From NCBI RefSeq assembly GCF_049306965.1, contig NC_133197.1:1421501-1485500 (forward strand): a DNA stretch of 64,000 bases. Direction: 5' to 3'. The translations under genes and the position numbers were made by a program. This document shows positions 23,127 to 34,999 of the stretch, piece by piece (the first letter of the stretch is position 1; each line of letters starts with the position of its first letter). The notes beneath the pieces are model-generated. The model was given only the letters and a program-made list of their open reading frames with translations. It was not told where the DNA came from and ran no database searches. The stretch is from Danio rerio (Eukaryota > Chordata > Actinopteri > Cypriniformes > Danionidae).

Positions 23127-23633
23127 ATTTGCTTGTTTAAAAAGAGGTGCACAGTACTAAACAAACCCAGATCTGTCTCTGCATCCACATACTGTTGCTG
23201 TTCTGCTGTTTTGAAGTGCTGTTATCCTCTTTGTGAGATGCTTTTGGACGACAGCATGTGCTGGATGAATAAAATGTAAGCTATATTTGCTTTTACTGTT
23301 TAATCTGATAGACTTGTTTGCTTATTATACTCCCATGGTAGAACTTTCAAGTATCTTATTGTATTCTCAATTATCATATTGTATTATTTTTCTGTCTTTT
23401 ATCAGTAAAGTTTTCTGAGGTTCACGAGTTTCTTGTGCATTTATTTGATTAAGCGGCTCTTGGAAGAATGCAGATTTGACTCGTATAAACCTTCACATCA
23501 TTAAAGCATTGTTTTAGACTGTATATCTGCATTATTATTATTATTATTATTATTATTATCATTATTATTATTAGACTGGTTCTTGCTGCTCGAGTTTTAT
23601 CTGCAACCAGAACTAGCATCTATACATCAGTTT
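23127..23633. other. Intergenic sequence
   Basis: A short ATT-type microsatellite lies at about 23530-23572. Nothing else is recognised. Confidence 0.4.
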
Positions 23634-23705
23634 TAGGGCTGAACGATATTGGACAAATCGGACATTGCGATATTTAGTTTTTCTGTGACATATTGTAATT
23701 ATACT

Positions 23706-23771
<66 letters not shown>
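23634..23771. mobile_element. Left end of a hAT-like element running into a TA microsatellite
   Basis: TAGGGCTGAACGATATTGG with TTGCGATATTTAGTTTTTCT is the end of a common fish hAT family; no right end was found. A TA run fills 23703-23771. A decayed internal relative lies at about 35805-35900. Confidence 0.5.
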
Positions 23772-23776
<5 letters not shown>

Positions 23777-24144
23777 CAGACACTTTTGACTATTTTGGAG
23801 GTCATTAATAAAATACTAACGCTAATACTGAAATGGTTACGGCATTTCAGAATGGCCAAAACAACATTTCAGATGTTTTACAGTGTGTTTGGCCTGCTGG
23901 TTTGTCCATCCACACCCATTTTTATCATCACATGATCTTTTATAACTAAATCACATTAACTTTTTTAATGCATACTTGAATTTGTTTAGTAAAAGTGTTT
24001 CAATCTTAGTTTATGCGCAACTTATCGAATAAATAGGTTATATTTGGCTAGCTGAGAGCATTCTATACTGTACAGGAGACGCAGAGAAGATTGATTGACA
24101 GTGGTCTACAGCCAATCAGGATGCAGAACACGATGCGCTGTAAA

Positions 24145-24457
24145 AAGAGGTCGCCACAGCGGAATGAAACGCCAACTATTCCAGCATATGTTTTACACAG
24201 CGGATGCGCTTCCAGCTGCAACCCAGTTCTTGAAAACACTCATTCACACTCATACACTACGGCCAATTTAGTTGATCAATTCTCCTATAGCGCATGATTT
24301 TGGACTGTGAGGGAAACCGAAGCACCCGGAGGAAACCCACACCAACACGGGGAGAACATGCAAACTCCATACGGAAATGACAACTGACACAGCTGGGCCT
24401 CAAACCAGAAACCTTGCTGTGAGGCAACAATGCTAACCACTGAGCCACCGTGCTGCC
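24145..24457 (-). mobile_element. DANA-type tRNA-derived SINE, reverse
   Basis: Read on the minus strand, a tRNA-like head (CAGTGGTTAGCATTGTTGCC to the right) is followed by the conserved body. That body includes GGAGTTTGCATGTTCTCCCC, GGGTTTCCTCCGGGTGCTTC and the distal TTCCGCTGTGGCGACC. The short tandem tail is missing or truncated. Confidence 0.85.
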
Positions 24458-24782
24458 TGTTCAAAAATATGTTGGGCTGATTACTTTCTACGAAGCCACA
24501 TTAGCATATCGGGAGGACATCTTTATCTTATGTTACTAAATGTTAAAATCAAGGAACATGGCTTTGAGAACGCACTTAAATTCACTTTGATCAGTGAGTT
24601 TGATCTGAGTTTTTGCTTGCAAATGTGTGATTTTATTTTCTGTATTTCTTTTTTCAATCATTTTTTAAACTGTCCTCAAAAGCCACCTTTGTAAATGGCC
24701 AACTAAAAAAAGATTGGACAATAAAATGCTTGTCCATTTTAAAATAAAAAGCAAATTCAGGAAGTATTTTTATTCTCTGCAG

Positions 24783-25003
24783 ATCAGCTCCTCCTCCACC
24801 AGTGAAGCTCCTCCTCCACCAGTGAAGCTCCTCCTCCTTCAGTTCAGCTATAAATACTGGAATATTCCCATCAGTCTACAAGTGAAGACGAGCGTCAGAG
24901 CATCAGGAAGAAGTGAAATCTGAAAGACAGAGTTTATTGAAGGACAGAGAGAAGATGAGTGATCCAGAACCCTGCAGAATTAAAGCGGAAGAGGCTGAAA
25001 CAG
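24783..25003 (+). CDS. Gene 3 FiNZ exon (coding part from 24955)
   Basis: The acceptor CTCTGCAG ends at 24782; the donor is GTTGGTG at 25004. In the 5' UTR a 21-base unit around AGCTCCTCCTCCACCAGTGA is repeated in tandem, a feature of this gene only. The coding part starts at Met 24955 and gives MSDPEPCRIKAEEAET plus one base (phase 1). It is two residues shorter than in genes 2, 5 and 7, and acidic TEEQ is reduced to ET. No exon 1 for this gene could be identified upstream. Confidence 0.87.
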
Positions 25004-25090
25004 GTTGGTGTTTACTCCTGATTCCAGAGTTTATGCACTTCTTTCCTGCTTTAATACGTCAATAATACCTTGTGTTGTTTGGACAGTTTG

Positions 25091-26190
25091 CACGGTCCTA
25101 GAGGGCCGGTGTCCTGCAAAGTTTAGTTCAAACTAGTGGTGGGCAAAGCGAGGCTTCGTGAAACACTGAAACAGTCGAAGCAAATGTGTCGAAGCTTCGA
25201 AATGTTTCGAAACCCCACTCTAGAGTGACACCTAGTGGTCATTTTTATGTATTGAACTGAAACAGCTTCCGCAAAGAACAGTTGAGCAAATTGAGGCATT
25301 AAACCCCACTTTGCAAACTACAGCCTTCAAGTAATATAGTGGGTTCGAATCCAGGCTGATGTTGTTTTGAAATGCTTTAATACCAGTTGGCAATGCTTTG
25401 CTCTTGTATCGTTTTGTTTCAACATTGGTCTGACATCCGAATAAACAATTTGTGAATAAATAGGTCTTGTTTTGGTCTTAAAACAGGGATCTAATGCTAG
25501 ATCATAGCCTGAAATTATCAAGAATTATTTATATTATTCATTACATTTCCCATTTATTGTATTTTATTAATGTCTACCCAAACCCACAAACTATCACAGT
25601 GCTGTAAAATTATTAATTATAGTTTTACAGTGTTACAAAAATGAGGCTATATTGAGGGCGTAACTGCAGCTGTATCCAATTTAGGCTACACAAAACAGAA
25701 ACATGATTAAAATACAAGAAACCATGATTTCAGAATATTTGTACAAGTCGGGATTCGAGCCCAAAATGTAATTCGAAGTACAGAATCAGCATGCACACGT
25801 GCAGTCCACTAGGCCGTATGAAACAGGAAGTTTTTCGACCTTGGCAGCCAAATGAAGATTTGCCAGGTCTCGAAACGCTTTTAAGCTGATCCATGCTTTG
25901 AATCGCATTAGTCATGTGACCAGGTCTTTTGAAACACTTTAGTCACGTGACTTGGGTGCTTAGGATCATGCTTCGGTGCAGTGTTTCGAAACACTTGCGC
26001 TTCGGGATCTCGACACTGTGTCAGTTTCACGTCAGCCATCCCTAGTTCAAACCCATTCAGGCACACCTAGGCAAGCTAATCAAGCTCTTACTAGACTTTC
26101 TAGAAGCATCCTTGCAGGTGTGTTGAAGCAAGTTGGAGCTAAAATCTGCAGGACACCGGCCCTCCAGGACTGAGCTTGGACACCCCTGCC
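25091..26190. mobile_element. Palindromic MITE split by a hAT element
   Basis: The left part (25091-25133, GGCCGGTGTCCTGCAAAGTT) and the right part (26045-26190, CTGCAGGACACCGGCCCTCC) form one copy of the 190-bp foldback family. The hAT element at 25134-26044 interrupts it. Confidence 0.8.
25134..26044. mobile_element. hAT element, 911 bp, with perfect 8-bp duplication
   Basis: Ends TAGTGGTGGGC and GCCATCCCTA are inverted. GTTCAAAC flanks both sides (25126-25133 and 26045-26052). No transposase is visible. It contains GGGTTCGAATCC (about 25344) and, on the other strand, GGGCTCGAATCCCG (about 25748), both resembling tRNA B boxes. A partial copy is at 36720-36930. It lies in gene 3 intron 2. 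Confidence 0.88.
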
Positions 26191-26306
26191 ATAGAAGAAC
26201 CAATCCATCGTTGATTAAAACTTTTTCAGTCTGTGTGTCCAAACTAATAACTTAAATAACAGGCTTCTTTAAGACATTTATTATCATTTAACTTTATGAA
26301 CTATAC

Positions 26307-26502
26307 CAGGGGTCACCAAACTTGTTCCTGGAGGGCCGGTGTCCTACAGATTTTAGCTCCAACCCTAATCAAACACACCTGAACAAGCTAATCAAGGTCT
26401 AACTTGGTATACTTGAAACATCCAGGCAGGTGTGTTGAGGCAAGGTTGGAGCTAAACCCTGCAGGGACACCGGCCCTCCAGGACCAGGATTGGTGACCCC
26501 TG
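26307..26502. mobile_element. Palindromic hAT-type MITE with perfect 8-bp duplication
   Basis: It begins CAGGGGTCACCAAACTTG, ends TTGGTGACCCCTG, and is flanked by AACTATAC on both sides (26299-26306 and 26503-26510). It sits 66 bases before the finger exon of gene 3. Confidence 0.9.
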
Positions 26503-26568
26503 AACTATACTATTCTTAATGGATTTTCCATGTTAGTCGCCAGCCTTTAATTTTCTCTTTGATTTCAG

Positions 26569-27713
26569 ACATAAAGATGAAAAATGAGGAGAAACTTCAT
26601 CATGTCTTGAAATGTTTGACCTGCACTGATTGTGGAAAGAGTTTCGCATCCAAACAGAATCTCAAAGTTCACATGATGATCCACAATGGAGAAAAGCCAT
26701 TCACATGTAGTCAGTGTGGGAAGAGTTTCAGACGGTCATCCTCCCTTAATCAACACCTGCTGATCCACACCGGAGAGAAACCACACAAATGTGATCAATG
26801 CGGCAAAACCTTTTTGAAGCTTTCAAACTTGAGGGAGCATCTTAGAGTTCATACGAAGGAGAAACCTTATTCATGTTCTGAGTGCGGAAAGAGTTTTACA
26901 GTGCAGTCAAGTTTGATGAAACATCAGAAGATCCACACCGGTGTGAGAGAGTTTGTGTGCTTTGAGTGTGGAAAGACTTTTATTACAGCAAAACATCTGG
27001 AGCAACACCAGAGGATTCACACTGGAGAGAAACCGTACGAGTGTTCACACTGCGACAAGAGATTCAGTCACTCAGGACATCTGAAAGCACATGAGAGGAT
27101 TCACACTGGAGAGAAACCGTACAAGTGTTCAGACTGCAACAAAACATTCAGTTACTTAGGACATATGAAAGCACACCGGATGATTCACACTAAAGAGAAA
27201 CCTTACAAGTGTTCACACTGCGACAAGAGATTCATTTGCTCAGGAAACCTGAGAACGCACCAAAGGATTCACAATGAAGAGAAACCGTACAGTTGTTCAC
27301 ACTGCGGCAAGAGATTCTGTCAGTTAGGAAACCTGAAAACACACGAGATGATGCACACCGGAGAGAAGCCGTACAAGTGTTCACACTGCGACAAGAGCTT
27401 CAGTCGGTCAGGACATATGAAGAAACATCAGAGGATTCACACTGGAGAGAAACCGTACAAGTGTTCACACTGCGACAAGAGATTCAGTCGGTCAGGGTAT
27501 TTGATCAAACATCTGAGGATTCACACTGGGGAGAAACCATACAAGTGTTCACACTGTGACAAGCGATTCAGTTGCGCTGGAAATCTGACAACACATGAGA
27601 GGATTCACACCGGAGAGAAACCTTATAAGTGTTCACACTGCGACATGAGATTCAGCCACTTAGGAAGCCTGAAATGGCATAAAAGGATTCACACTGTAGA
27701 GAAACCACTCTAA
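26569..27713 (+). CDS. Gene 3: C2H2 zinc-finger terminal exon, 13 fingers
   Basis: The acceptor GATTTCAG ends at 26568. AC completes Asp, then IKMKNEEKLHHVLKCLTC leads to 13 fingers. Fingers 1-5 form the conserved module, with the TKEKPYSC linker before finger 4 and the TGVREFV linker before finger 5. Fingers 6-13 are CSHCDKRF-type repeats with HERIH or HQRIH ends and TGEKPYK linkers. Two linkers vary (TKEKPYK before finger 8, NEEKPYS before finger 9). The frame closes after HTVEKPL. The 3' flank starts TAATGACACTGATG, shared with genes 5 and 6. Expected role: nuclear DNA binding with strong potential for array turnover, since the late fingers are near-repeats at DNA level. Confidence 0.92.
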
Positions 27714-28445
27714 TGACACTGATGTAGCAAAACATTGTAATGTGTGGTGTTTTTCATATTAATGTAACTAATACCTTAAATATTGTAAATACATCCAACT
27801 TCTGTATGAATCAATTCAGAGAGGCAGAGTAATTGCATTTTTAAAATGGAAGTTTTGGTATTAAACCAGGCAATGCTAACCAGGGTGACATGATGGTGTG
27901 AGATGAGCAATTTGTGACTTGTTTTATTAATTAGTTAGGATTTTTAGATAAATCTAACACTTTGTTAGCATGTTGCTACCACATGTTGGTAGTCCTGTTT
28001 ACTAGCCAGGGTCAAAAAAAGTAATGTTGCTGTGATCAGGGGGGGAGTAAAGACTATTTTAAGGGCCCACACATTTAGGGGGCCCCCAGAGACATTGTGC
28101 CCCCTTCTCCTCCCCTCACCCCAACCACCCACCCGCTCTTCACTTTCGTCTGCATCCTTTTGCTTGTCATAGGGCCAGTGAAGGCCAGCGGCACCCCTGG
28201 CTGTGATTAAAAAAAATAGTACAATTTGGTTTCTGACGAATTCAGTTTTGTTTCTGGGAAGTGGTTTGGCAACCTTCAGGCATGATAATCAATGGCTACA
28301 TTTCATTATTAACAATGATTAGACGATAGTACCCAAGATGTGTTACTTGTATAGGTTTAAATCAGGAACTATGCAACTGTCAGCATAGCTGCTCTAGAGA
28401 AGGAACCTTCTATTAAAAGAGCCAATCATTGAGCTGTAGACTAGT
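27714..28445 (+). other. 3' flank of gene 3
   Basis: It starts with the 3' UTR sequence common to genes 3 and 6 (TGACACTGATGTAGCAAAAC). A GC-rich block with GGGGGG and CCCCC runs lies at about 28038-28200. No gene is recognised. Confidence 0.5.
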
Positions 28446-28633
28446 GTGACCAAACTCCGTTCTGGAGGGCTGTTGTCCTGTGGAGTTTAGTTACAACCCC
28501 AACTAGACACACCTGAACCAGGTAATCAAGCTCTTTCTAGGTATAATAGAACTTCCAGGCAGGTGTGTTGAAAGAAGTTGGAGCTAAACTATGCAGGAAA
28601 TTGGCCGTCCAGGACAGAGTTTGGGTACCCCTG
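28446..28633. mobile_element. Palindromic MITE copy
   Basis: Arms TGACCAAACTCCGTTCTGG and CAGGACAGAGTTTGGGTACC fold on each other around AATCAAGCTC; a diverged copy of the 190-bp family. Confidence 0.7.
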
Positions 28634-28829
28634 CTAACACAATGCCTGAATAGTTTGCATCTAGCAGGATTCTAACTGTGGACATTCCGCTGAGACTGCA
28701 CTACCCTCGGAAGCCTTGCAGATCGTGAAAGGAGGTTTCAAAAAGCATGTTCATGACATCATGTAGTCTGAACGGCACAGCAATACCGAGTAATGTAAAC
28801 TAGGCTAAAGCAGAAGTAAACTTTTTTTT

Positions 28830-29563
28830 TTTGTATTAGGTCCTATCCCCTGCCCTGTCCCAAAACATGTCCCAAGCCTACAAGCTTTAGCCATTAGATA
28901 AGGAATACCTTGGATGAGGAATTTTTCTGAACCGACCCAGGGATCCCACTATATTTGATCCCCTTTCGAAAAGAACCACGGGGAGCTCCCGCCTGGTACC
29001 TTCACACCACAGCTTTCCTGATTTCTCCATACACTTCAAGCGACTCTCACCTGATCATCTGCTTCCATTCCTAACATCTGAAATGGATCATCTTTCCAAG
29101 AGTCCTTGGCATACTTCTGTCAGGCCACCTCAGTCCACGCCACCCACCTTTACAGTTGAAATACCCCCCTCCACTACTACTAGTGTGTCAGCAGTTCCAA
29201 GTTTCCCATTCCTACAGTCCAATCCCTCAATTCTGGCTTCCTTTCTGAACAAAACCATGGAGAGATCTTTCAACCTTCTTGCCTTTCATCTGCTGCTACA
29301 CAGAGCCTGCATCTGCTCTGGTTGCCAGTGTCTTGGTCAGCTGTGGTATTGAGGGTGGTGGGAGCACTGGTTATTCTTTCCCTCTACCATCAGTCTCGCT
29401 GCAGCACTCAAACCTTTTAATCACAAGTCTAGCTCTCTAACTATTAGGTCAAGGCTTCCTCCATGGACTTCAAACGAATCCCACTAAATGGATAGTTAAT
29501 GGAATTGGCATGCACTTACCACTGTAAGCAACTCTTCAAGAGAGCTCAACATACCTTTGTCAG
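28830..29563. repeat. Repeat block containing a tRNA-like SINE remnant
   Basis: CTACTAGTGTGTCAGCAGTT and neighbouring CCACTCC/CACCC sequence at about 29106-29230 recur at 30120-30220, so this is a duplicated or repeated unit. On the minus strand at about 29375-29460, TAATAGTTAGAGAGCTAGAC with GGTTTGAGTGC resembles the A and B boxes of a tRNA-derived SINE. No coding function is supported. Confidence 0.45.
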
Positions 29564-30111
29564 CAGTGGCGTAGCGGGCGGGCTCGCAGGGCACGCTCCG
29601 CGGGGGGGGGGGGGCCCGCGTGATTAGGGGGCCCTGCGTCCTCACGATTTTCAATAATTGTAAATCCGGCAACAGCAATAATCAAACTCTTGGGAACAAC
29701 TGTGGTCGGAACCAAAGTTCACAGGTCTGTGTTCGCTGAACTCCTCTCAAGCGGTGGACTACTTCATTCTGATTGCTTCCCACTGACCCGCGTCATAGCT
29801 TATACCATAAAGTTGACTTGATTTCAACTATCCTTGATGCTTACTCCGGAGAAGACGCGCCGGGCTGTTTCTCGTCGCCGGTTCTCATTGAAAATGAATG
29901 ACTTCGGGCTACTTTGACGCTCTTGCTGCTTTCGGTTTGTGATCGCTCCTCAGTTTGTGAAGGCTTCCCCGTGTTGTCGCTCCACCCCGCCTCCTCTCCC
30001 CGCTCCTCAATTTGTGATCGATTCCCTGTGTTGTCTCTCACCCCCCCATCCTCAGGGGGCCCCGTCGGTGATCCCTGCAGGGGGGCCTTCGCATTTTGCA
30101 CTACGCCACTG
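29564..30111. mobile_element. hAT element, 548 bp, perfect 8-bp duplication
   Basis: Ends CAGTGGCGTAGC and CTACGCCACTG are inverted repeats, with TTTGTCAG on both sides (29556-29563 and 30112-30119). GC-rich, with a G run at about 29602-29613. Open frames inside show no transposase. It is inserted in the repeat block that continues at 30120. Confidence 0.85.
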
Positions 30112-30119
30112 TTTGTCAG

Positions 30120-31379
30120 TGCACGTTAGTCCACTCCACCCACTCCTAGAAATACCCACCCCTACTTCTACTAGTGTGTCAGCAGTTTCAGGTTCCTCGT
30201 TCCTAGATCCAATTTGAATCGCACCCACTTACACTTGTGAAATGGAAACTGATCCAGGAACTGTGTACTGTAAAGTTCCTGTCAAGCTCTGACAAAGTCC
30301 CACACATCAATCGCTTTTCTGATCCTTTCTTCAACAAATGGCAGGTGAATCCCTCATTGTAAGCGTGTAGATCGCTGAAGCACCCATCAGAAAAATGACA
30401 GGGACACAGCACAGGGCTGGGGCTATAATGCTGAGGTATTTTTGCACATATAATCTTCAACCACTGACTCTTCACAGCCTCATCTTTGGGTAGAAAAAAA
30501 ATAGCACTAACTTTCCCCTCACACTTTAGAGCACAGCTTCTTCACGACATGGTTCAGCTGGGATCTGCTGCAGTGTTTGTCTTCCTCTTTTTCTTTCTGC
30601 AGTGTTTGTGGGCGGAGCCGGGGGTTTCAATTTTGCCAGGTATGCACACGCAATAAATAGGCGGGGCTTGAGTCATCGATGTCAGGCTGACATGGCTAAA
30701 GACTCGTTACCCCCACAATTCATTTGAACCACTCTGAGTCGACTCTTTTATAGATGAATCAATAGTTTTAAACGGCGCACTTTCAGATTTAAGCCTTAGC
30801 TGGATATTTCACTTCACTCAGAGCGGTGCTACATGCAGGTCATTTTCAAAAACTCATAATAAGGGCTCTTTAAAAAATCAATTAATGTCAAAAATTGTAA
30901 GGCTATAAAGACCTATTTGGAAATTATAATATTAATAATTAGTGAATTTATTTACTTATTTATTTTTGGGGGTAGTTTTGCTTGTAATTTTGGTCTGAAC
31001 TTTTATTTTCCTGTTTTTATTTTTATTTAATTCTTGGTTTAGTTCAGTTTTGTTCACTAAACTTTCATTTTCGTCTTTGCTTTGTAACTTCTATTCTTTT
31101 ATCAATATTTTAAATTGAACATATAGTAATTTACAACAACTTGGCATTATCAGTACATCTTCACATTAGGAAAAACAAAACCAAAAAGGTCCAAATAAAG
31201 AAGAAATGACATATATTAACATAAAAATAGGTAAAATAATAGGTATCTAAACATAATACAATAAAGCAAAGGGGATAGGGTATTTTTTCTGTAATTTGTA
31301 CTTTTCTATCAAAGACGGAAGATTAATTGTTTTGCTTTGTTATTATATTTTCTTAATAAAAATATGTATTTTTTGTATG
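30120..31379. other. Intergenic sequence upstream of gene 4
   Basis: 30120-30220 continues the repeat block broken by the hAT element. The rest is AT-rich with no recognised exon. A GC-rich TGGGCGGAGCCGGGGG stretch lies at about 30608-30624. Confidence 0.4.
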
Positions 31380-31499
31380 CTATTACACCGCCGAATCAAT
31401 AGATGGCGCTGAGTTTATGCGAAACGCGAGAAATCCACTTCCTGACACAGTTGTAAACAGGCTGCTGCTGTGGAAAGACGCAAATTCTGTTTTTCACAG
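31380..31499 (+). promoter_or_regulatory. Candidate first exon or promoter upstream of gene 4
   Basis: A CpG-bearing stretch (AGATGGCGCTGAGTTTATGC, GAAACGCGAG) ends at TTTCACAG followed by GTAGGATAG, a possible donor. AGATGGCG also occurs in the gene 2 candidate exon 1. There is no TGACGTCA here. It is placed as expected for exon 1 of a gene ending in the finger exon at 35000, but the link is inference. Confidence 0.3.
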
Positions 31500-31782
31500 G
31501 TAGGATAGTGTTAAATAAATGTAATTTCTGCTGTACATCTGTTAATCAAAGCATCATTCACAAGCCTTTGCTTGAGTTTGGAAGTGTTTATATGATCTAT
31601 TAAGTGTTTTGATGTACTGAGGGTTATAAACATGGACAGAGTGTGTTTCGATTCGTGTAAAGCCTGATTTATGTCAGCTGATGTTATGAAAGGGTATTGT
31701 CTGACTGTAGTATTACAGCCATGGCTTGTGTTGTTATGTTGATCAAGAGTTTTCAGCTCAGTCACCATTTTGAGTGTGTCCT

Positions 31783-31816
<34 letters not shown>

Positions 31817-32524
31817 TCGAGTAAAAGAGGAATGATTATATTAAATTAACATGTCAGATGTAATGAAATCTGGTGTTTTCTAAAGAAGTCTGGGCTTTAA
31901 GACTTTGTTATTTTGATAATTGCTTTGTTTTTTTTGTCAGCTATGTAATTGTTATTATAAAATCTGTTTAAGATAAGGTGTTTTGTTAGATAGATATTGA
32001 TGGCCCTGTATGGGGACTTTATATATTTGCAATTATACATTATTGACCATTTCAATGTGGTGATGTCATTGGCCCGTTAAAATGTCAGGCTTGTTGTTGA
32101 ACTATTTCATAACTGTAACAAGAGGCAATTCAGTAATAACTTTACATCAAAACACCTGCCATAGGATTATGTGCCAATATGTGGATTCTCGTAAGTTAAA
32201 AAATGTAAAACAGGAAATACGTTAGGACCATAGTTATTGCTTAGATTCCTCAAAATGGTGTATACTAATCTCAAATGAGTATTAAACATATTGTACATAT
32301 CAAGTGTCTTAATATATCTGTTGTTTGCATTACTGATCGTCAGATGCGCACTTTATTTGTTTCGTTATTGGGAAAATCTACACAATCTTGCAAGCTTATG
32401 CATACATAAAGAAACTGTGTTCCTTCTGTGATTATTGAACATCAGTATGTACACAGACATGAGTACAGATGTTATTACACATAACACAGTAATTAAGTAT
32501 ACATATGTAAACCATTGTCTAAAC
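31500..32524 (+). other. Probable intron upstream of gene 4 finger exon
   Basis: A GT microsatellite lies at about 31784-31812. No MSDPEP-type FiNZ exon is present here, or anywhere between gene 3 and gene 4. Confidence 0.45.
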
Positions 32525-33366
32525 CAGGGGTAGGCAACCCAAAATGTTGAAAGAGCCATATTGGACAAAAAAATATATATGTCTGGAGCCGCAAAAAATG
32601 TAAAGCCTTATAATGAAGGAAACACATGCTGTATGGATCTACAGTAGCTATATTAGCGTACTATAAAAATGACTAAGTTGGCTACAAATACATAATAAGC
32701 CTTCATGATTGAATAGCTACTGAAATCAGGTGGTTGGTGTTTTTTTCGTTGTCATTTAAACACTTCAGCACAGCCTCTGGTCTTTCAGTGGTATTAATTT
32801 GATCATTTCTTCTTGCGGCTCATCAGAGTTCACATACCTGCATAAAAGCTCATTGAATATCGGTCACATCACAGGCAATTGAGTATGCTGGCACTGAATT
32901 AATGTCCTTGGTTTGCTGATCGGTGATGTTACCTGCCATTTTAATAGACCATTCCTTCACTGTCTTAGCGGAGAGAGGTATATCTTTAATTTTTTGTATT
33001 ATCTTGGTTTTGAATTCTGCAAATAGGTGTTCTAATATGTTGATGAATGACTCGTTCATGTAGTCGCCATCTGTGTACGGTTTTCCATGCTTTATTATCT
33101 CCCGGTTTGTTTACAACAGCCACCTGCCTGGCATCCCGCCCTGCTGATAGAAACCTGTGTCGCAGGTTATGACGCAAATCTTTATTGACAGAAATGTTGA
33201 AATTAAATATTAATTCTACACACTTTTACAGCACTTGAAAACGTTAAAAATGTTTGTCCTCCTATAGAAATCATATTAAAACAAAAATATATACTAACCT
33301 TCTCCATCTTTTTGAACATTTTTGAAAAAGCTCCAGGGATCTGGAGCCGCGGGATGCTGACCCCTG
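32525..33366 (-). mobile_element. hAT (Charlie-like) element with transposase remnant
   Basis: Ends CAGGGGTAGGCAACCC and GCTGACCCCTG are inverted. GTCTAAAC flanks both sides (32517-32524 and 33367-33374). On the minus strand, about 32850-33059 encodes IPLSAKTVKEW followed by AYSIACDVTD. This block is typical of hAT transposases related to those that gave rise to ZBED5-like genes. The rest of the transposase is missing, so it is an internally deleted copy. Confidence 0.85.
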
Positions 33367-33597
33367 GTCTAAACTGACAGAATCTATATTAATAAATAGT
33401 TCTTTTTATTTATAAACTAAACCATCGTTTGCTACAAATGTAATCTATTATGTTTAGTAATTGATTAAATTGAATAATTTGATAAGTTTCAGGCATTCAA
33501 AATGAATTTTAGTTTTGTCATAAAATAGATGTCTGTGCTGTGTGTATAAATGCATATGTGCAAGAAAATAATTGTTTATATTTAGATTAACGATATA

Positions 33598-33690
33598 AAG
33601 GGGTTGGACAATAAAACTGAAACACTGTCCAATTTAGTGCTGGAGTTTCATGGCTAAATTTGACCAGCCTGCTGGCCAATCTTCGTATAT
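33598..33690 (+). mobile_element. Tc1-like fragment
   Basis: GGGGTTGGACAATAAAACTG followed by a truncated interior matches the terminal sequence of a common fish Tc1 family. Only the end survives. Confidence 0.5.
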
Positions 33691-33695
33691 ATACA

Positions 33696-34080
33696 CAGTT
33701 AAAGTCAGAATTATAAGCCCCCTTTGAATTTTTTTTTTAAATGATGTTTAACAGAGCAAGGAAATTTTCACAGTATGTCTGATAATATTTTTTCTTTTGC
33801 AGAAAGTCTTATTTGTTTTATTTTGGCTAGAATGAAAGCAGTTTTTAATTTTTTAGACACCATTTTAAGGACATGGTTATTAGCCCCTTTAAGCTTTATA
33901 ATTTTTCTCGGTAGTCTACAAAACAAATCATCGTTATACAATGACTTGCCTAATTACCCTAACCTGCCTAGTTAACCTAATTAACCCAGAGTTAAGCCTT
34001 TAAATGTCACTTTAAGCTGAATAGAAGTGTCTTGAAGAATATCTAGTCCAATATTATGTGCTGTCATCATGGCAAAGATA
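33696..34080. mobile_element. Left part of a zebrafish DNA-type repeat (ACAGTTRAAGTCAGAATTAT ends)
   Basis: It starts ACAGTTAAAGTCAGAATTAT and continues through GTCTTATTTGTTTTATTTTG, CCTAATTACCCTAACCTGCC and CTGTCATCATGGCAAAGATA, the known order of this abundant family. It breaks off at about 34080. The matching right end lies at 37464-37673, beyond gene 4. Confidence 0.7.
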
Positions 34081-34137
34081 AATGCACATTTAAAAACAGC
34101 CACAAGGCTGACCAAAGTGCTGAACGTAAGACAGAGT

Positions 34138-34813
34138 TAGGGTGCTTTGACACCTACACTTTTGTATCGGAACGTGTCTCGTTTGCCCAGTTAGCGCGGT
34201 TCGGTTGGCATATGTGAACAGGGCAATCGCGCTCTGTTCCGCGCCAAAGTAATCGCTCCGAGATCGCTTGAATGAGGTGGTCTCGGCTCGATTGAAACGA
34301 ACCCTGGATCGGTTCGATTGCAGTGAGAAAGCATTCCGATCCGAGCGCGGTTGTATCACTTTGTTTTATGGATATGTAATAGGCTTACGGCTATATGAAG
34401 AGAGAGTTATGAGTAGGGCGGGAAGTTTCGGGAGTCTCCGGATGCCCGCAAACGAGTGATGATCTCCCGCTAATCTCGCGTCTCCCTCCCGGTCCTCAAA
34501 TAGGCATCGTCGCGCACCCTTCTCACCCCTCCCCACCGCACCTCTCCTCAGACACGTCGCGCGTGCACCCTGTCAATCACCACCAAACCACCACCTCTCC
34601 TGACAGCTGAGCGGGACGCTGCAAAATAAACCCTGACACTCTGACCAATGTGAGGAGAGTTTACTCACACGTGACTTGTTTTAGCTCTTTTGGTCCGATT
34701 AGAAGCTTTGCAGTGTGAAAGCGAACCGCTCCAAGAGCAAAGACCAACAATGTAACAATTTTAATCTCTGTTTCGGAACAACTGAATCGATTCACAGGTG
34801 TGAAAGCAGCCTA
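34138..34813. mobile_element. MITE with TAGGGTGCTTTGACACC ends
   Basis: TAGGGTGCTTTGACACCT and AGGTGTGAAAGCAGCCTA are inverted ends. The interior is palindromic and CpG-rich. It lies just upstream of the gene 4 finger exon. A sister element with the same termini is at 35910, just downstream. Confidence 0.75.
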
Positions 34814-34999
34814 AAATATAAAGACATATTATAAAAAAACACAAAGATAAACTAAGAGAAACGACTTAAGTTTAAAAGTGAAGCATTAGAAAAGAATGTT
34901 TTATATTTACAAACCGCTATCAGTCAGTTTAGTATGACTTAAACCATCATAACGCCTGTTCCTGGACACCTGAATAACTGATTTAATCGTTGATTTCAG

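Noticed and set aside
29375-29460. Possible tRNA gene on the minus strand
   Set aside because: Only A and B box resemblance; no cloverleaf or acceptor stem could be built, so SINE-like remnant is preferred.
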